From: Alloascoidea africana
Taxonomy: Eukaryota > Ascomycota > Alloascoideomycetes > Alloascoideales > Alloascoideaceae
DNA length: 64,000 nt
Assembly: GCA_030581615.1 (NCBI GenBank)
Contig: JAKTTT010000052.1
Location: forward strand, 79,681-143,680
Direction of reading: 5' to 3'
Under the pieces are notes generated by a model that was not told the origin of the DNA, made no database searches, and saw only the letters and a program-made list of their open reading frames with translations. Of the stretch, positions 63,370-64,000 are shown one piece after another; position 1 is the stretch's first letter, and each line of letters starts with the position of its first letter. The position numbers and the translations under genes are program-made.

Positions 63370-63572
63370 AAATTTGATATTCAAATCAATAATCTTTGCA
63401 AGTTGATCAGGAAAAACGTTGTGCTTTCAAGCTCATGTTTCATGACTTGCGTTGTGGTTCCAATTTCTAAGAGAGATGAAAGAACCATAGCGCAAGCCAT
63501 GAAACGTGAGCTTGAACGGTCATGTTTCTTCTTGATCAACTGTCAAAGATTATTGATTTGAATATCTAATTT
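63370..63572. repeat. Inverted repeat 3, 91-bp arms
   Basis: Arms 63370-63460 and 63482-63572 with a 21-bp spacer, roughly 85% complementary. The outer part (GATATTCAAATCAATAATCT) is nearly perfect and the inner part has scattered substitutions. It is more diverged than repeat 1. Confidence 0.9.
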
Positions 63573-64000
63573 CCGAAAAGTATTTCAATGAACAAAGAAA
63601 GAGTGGTAAAAGAAAATCTTTGTAACTCCAGACTTTTATATGCATTGCTTGACGGTGTTTCTAGAACAGAGGCAATAACCAAACTACACTTCCCTAAAGT
63701 TTCCCGTGATGGAAGGCAAATTTTCTACCTCTAGAGCATTAGTTCGAGCTTCTCCTGGGAATTATCAATAGATATTAGGAACAGTAGCGCTAAATGGAAG
63801 CTTGAAGGTTTGGCTTATGTGGTGACAATTTGTTTTTCGGGAAAACATGAAAAAAAGACACGTCAAGAGAAAGCAACATACACCATGAATTACAGTAAAA
63901 CACTGAAGCTTTGTTAAATTAATTCAGATAAACTAATAGTTAAGACAATAGCAGTAATTACTATTCCCATACATCAAAGAAAGAAGTTGTGAAATACAAA

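Larger units (their letters stand above)
61784..64000. other. Intergenic region with clustered inverted repeats
   Basis: 2.2 kb to the window edge with no convincing coding frame. From 62,856 to 63,572 it holds three separate inverted repeats (listed individually). The left part, 61,784-62,850, shows only AT-rich sequence and short shadow frames. Confidence 0.5.

Overview
The window is nuclear chromosomal DNA of a budding yeast (Saccharomycotina). The genes are compact, mostly single copy and typical of yeast: SOD1, PEP4, SEC61, CHC1, RPT2, NMD3, RNA14, ERD2, PTC1, RPL11, GSP1 and PRO2. Spliceosomal introns have GTATGT/GTAAGT donors and TACTAAC or CTAAC branch points. CTG encodes Leu at the invariant NQLDGF position of RPT2 (near 51,660), so this is not a CTG-Ser or CTG-Ala yeast. 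The window is unusually intron-rich for this subphylum: about 26 introns can be placed in 18 of the 33 genes listed. It also carries an NDUFAF3-type complex I assembly factor, a COP9 CSN3-like protein and an ADIP/Msd1-like centrosomal protein, which suggests a lineage less reduced than Saccharomyces. No genus is assigned.

Layout. 1-9.3 kb: a Thr/Val-rich secreted protein, a DLT1-like membrane protein, SAM37 and RNA14. 9.9-14.4 kb: GSP1 (Ran), a four-exon YHC1 (U1 snRNP C), a divergent ADIP-family coiled-coil gene and a low-complexity protein. 15-20 kb, partly GC-rich: epsin, SOD1, ERD2 and a four-TM MARVEL-like protein. 20.6-28 kb: a SUN-family cell-wall protein with a 2.6 kb upstream region, VPS25, a GOR1-like reductase and PEP4. 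28.6-36.8 kb: SNT309, RPL11, an aldo-keto reductase, a CSN3-like gene with an apparent frame break, PRO2, TOM20 and the NDUFAF3 homologue. 37-40 kb: a 1058-aa repeat-rich GPI cell-wall protein. 40.9-52.8 kb: CHC1, a four-exon dithiol glutaredoxin, SPC1, NMD3, PTC1 and RPT2. 52.8-58 kb: 5.2 kb with no recognisable gene. 58-61.8 kb: a methyltransferase, SEC61 and an uncharacterised protein. 61.8-64 kb: no gene, but three long inverted repeats in series.

Themes. Secretion and vesicle traffic genes are frequent (SEC61, SPC1, ERD2, epsin, clathrin, VPS25, PEP4), as are mitochondrial import and assembly genes (SAM37, TOM20, NDUFAF3). They are neighbours, not operons. The most striking observation is the first intron of YHC1. 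The reading frame and homology place its ends at AT...AC rather than GT...AG, with a perfect TACTAAC branch site, inside the gene for the U1 protein that itself stabilises 5' splice-site pairing. Other unusual splicing features are two genes whose first coding exon is only the ATG (RPL11, RPT2) and a 9-nt internal exon carrying the first active-site Cys of the glutaredoxin. The 62.8-63.6 kb hairpin cluster is the main unexplained non-coding structure.
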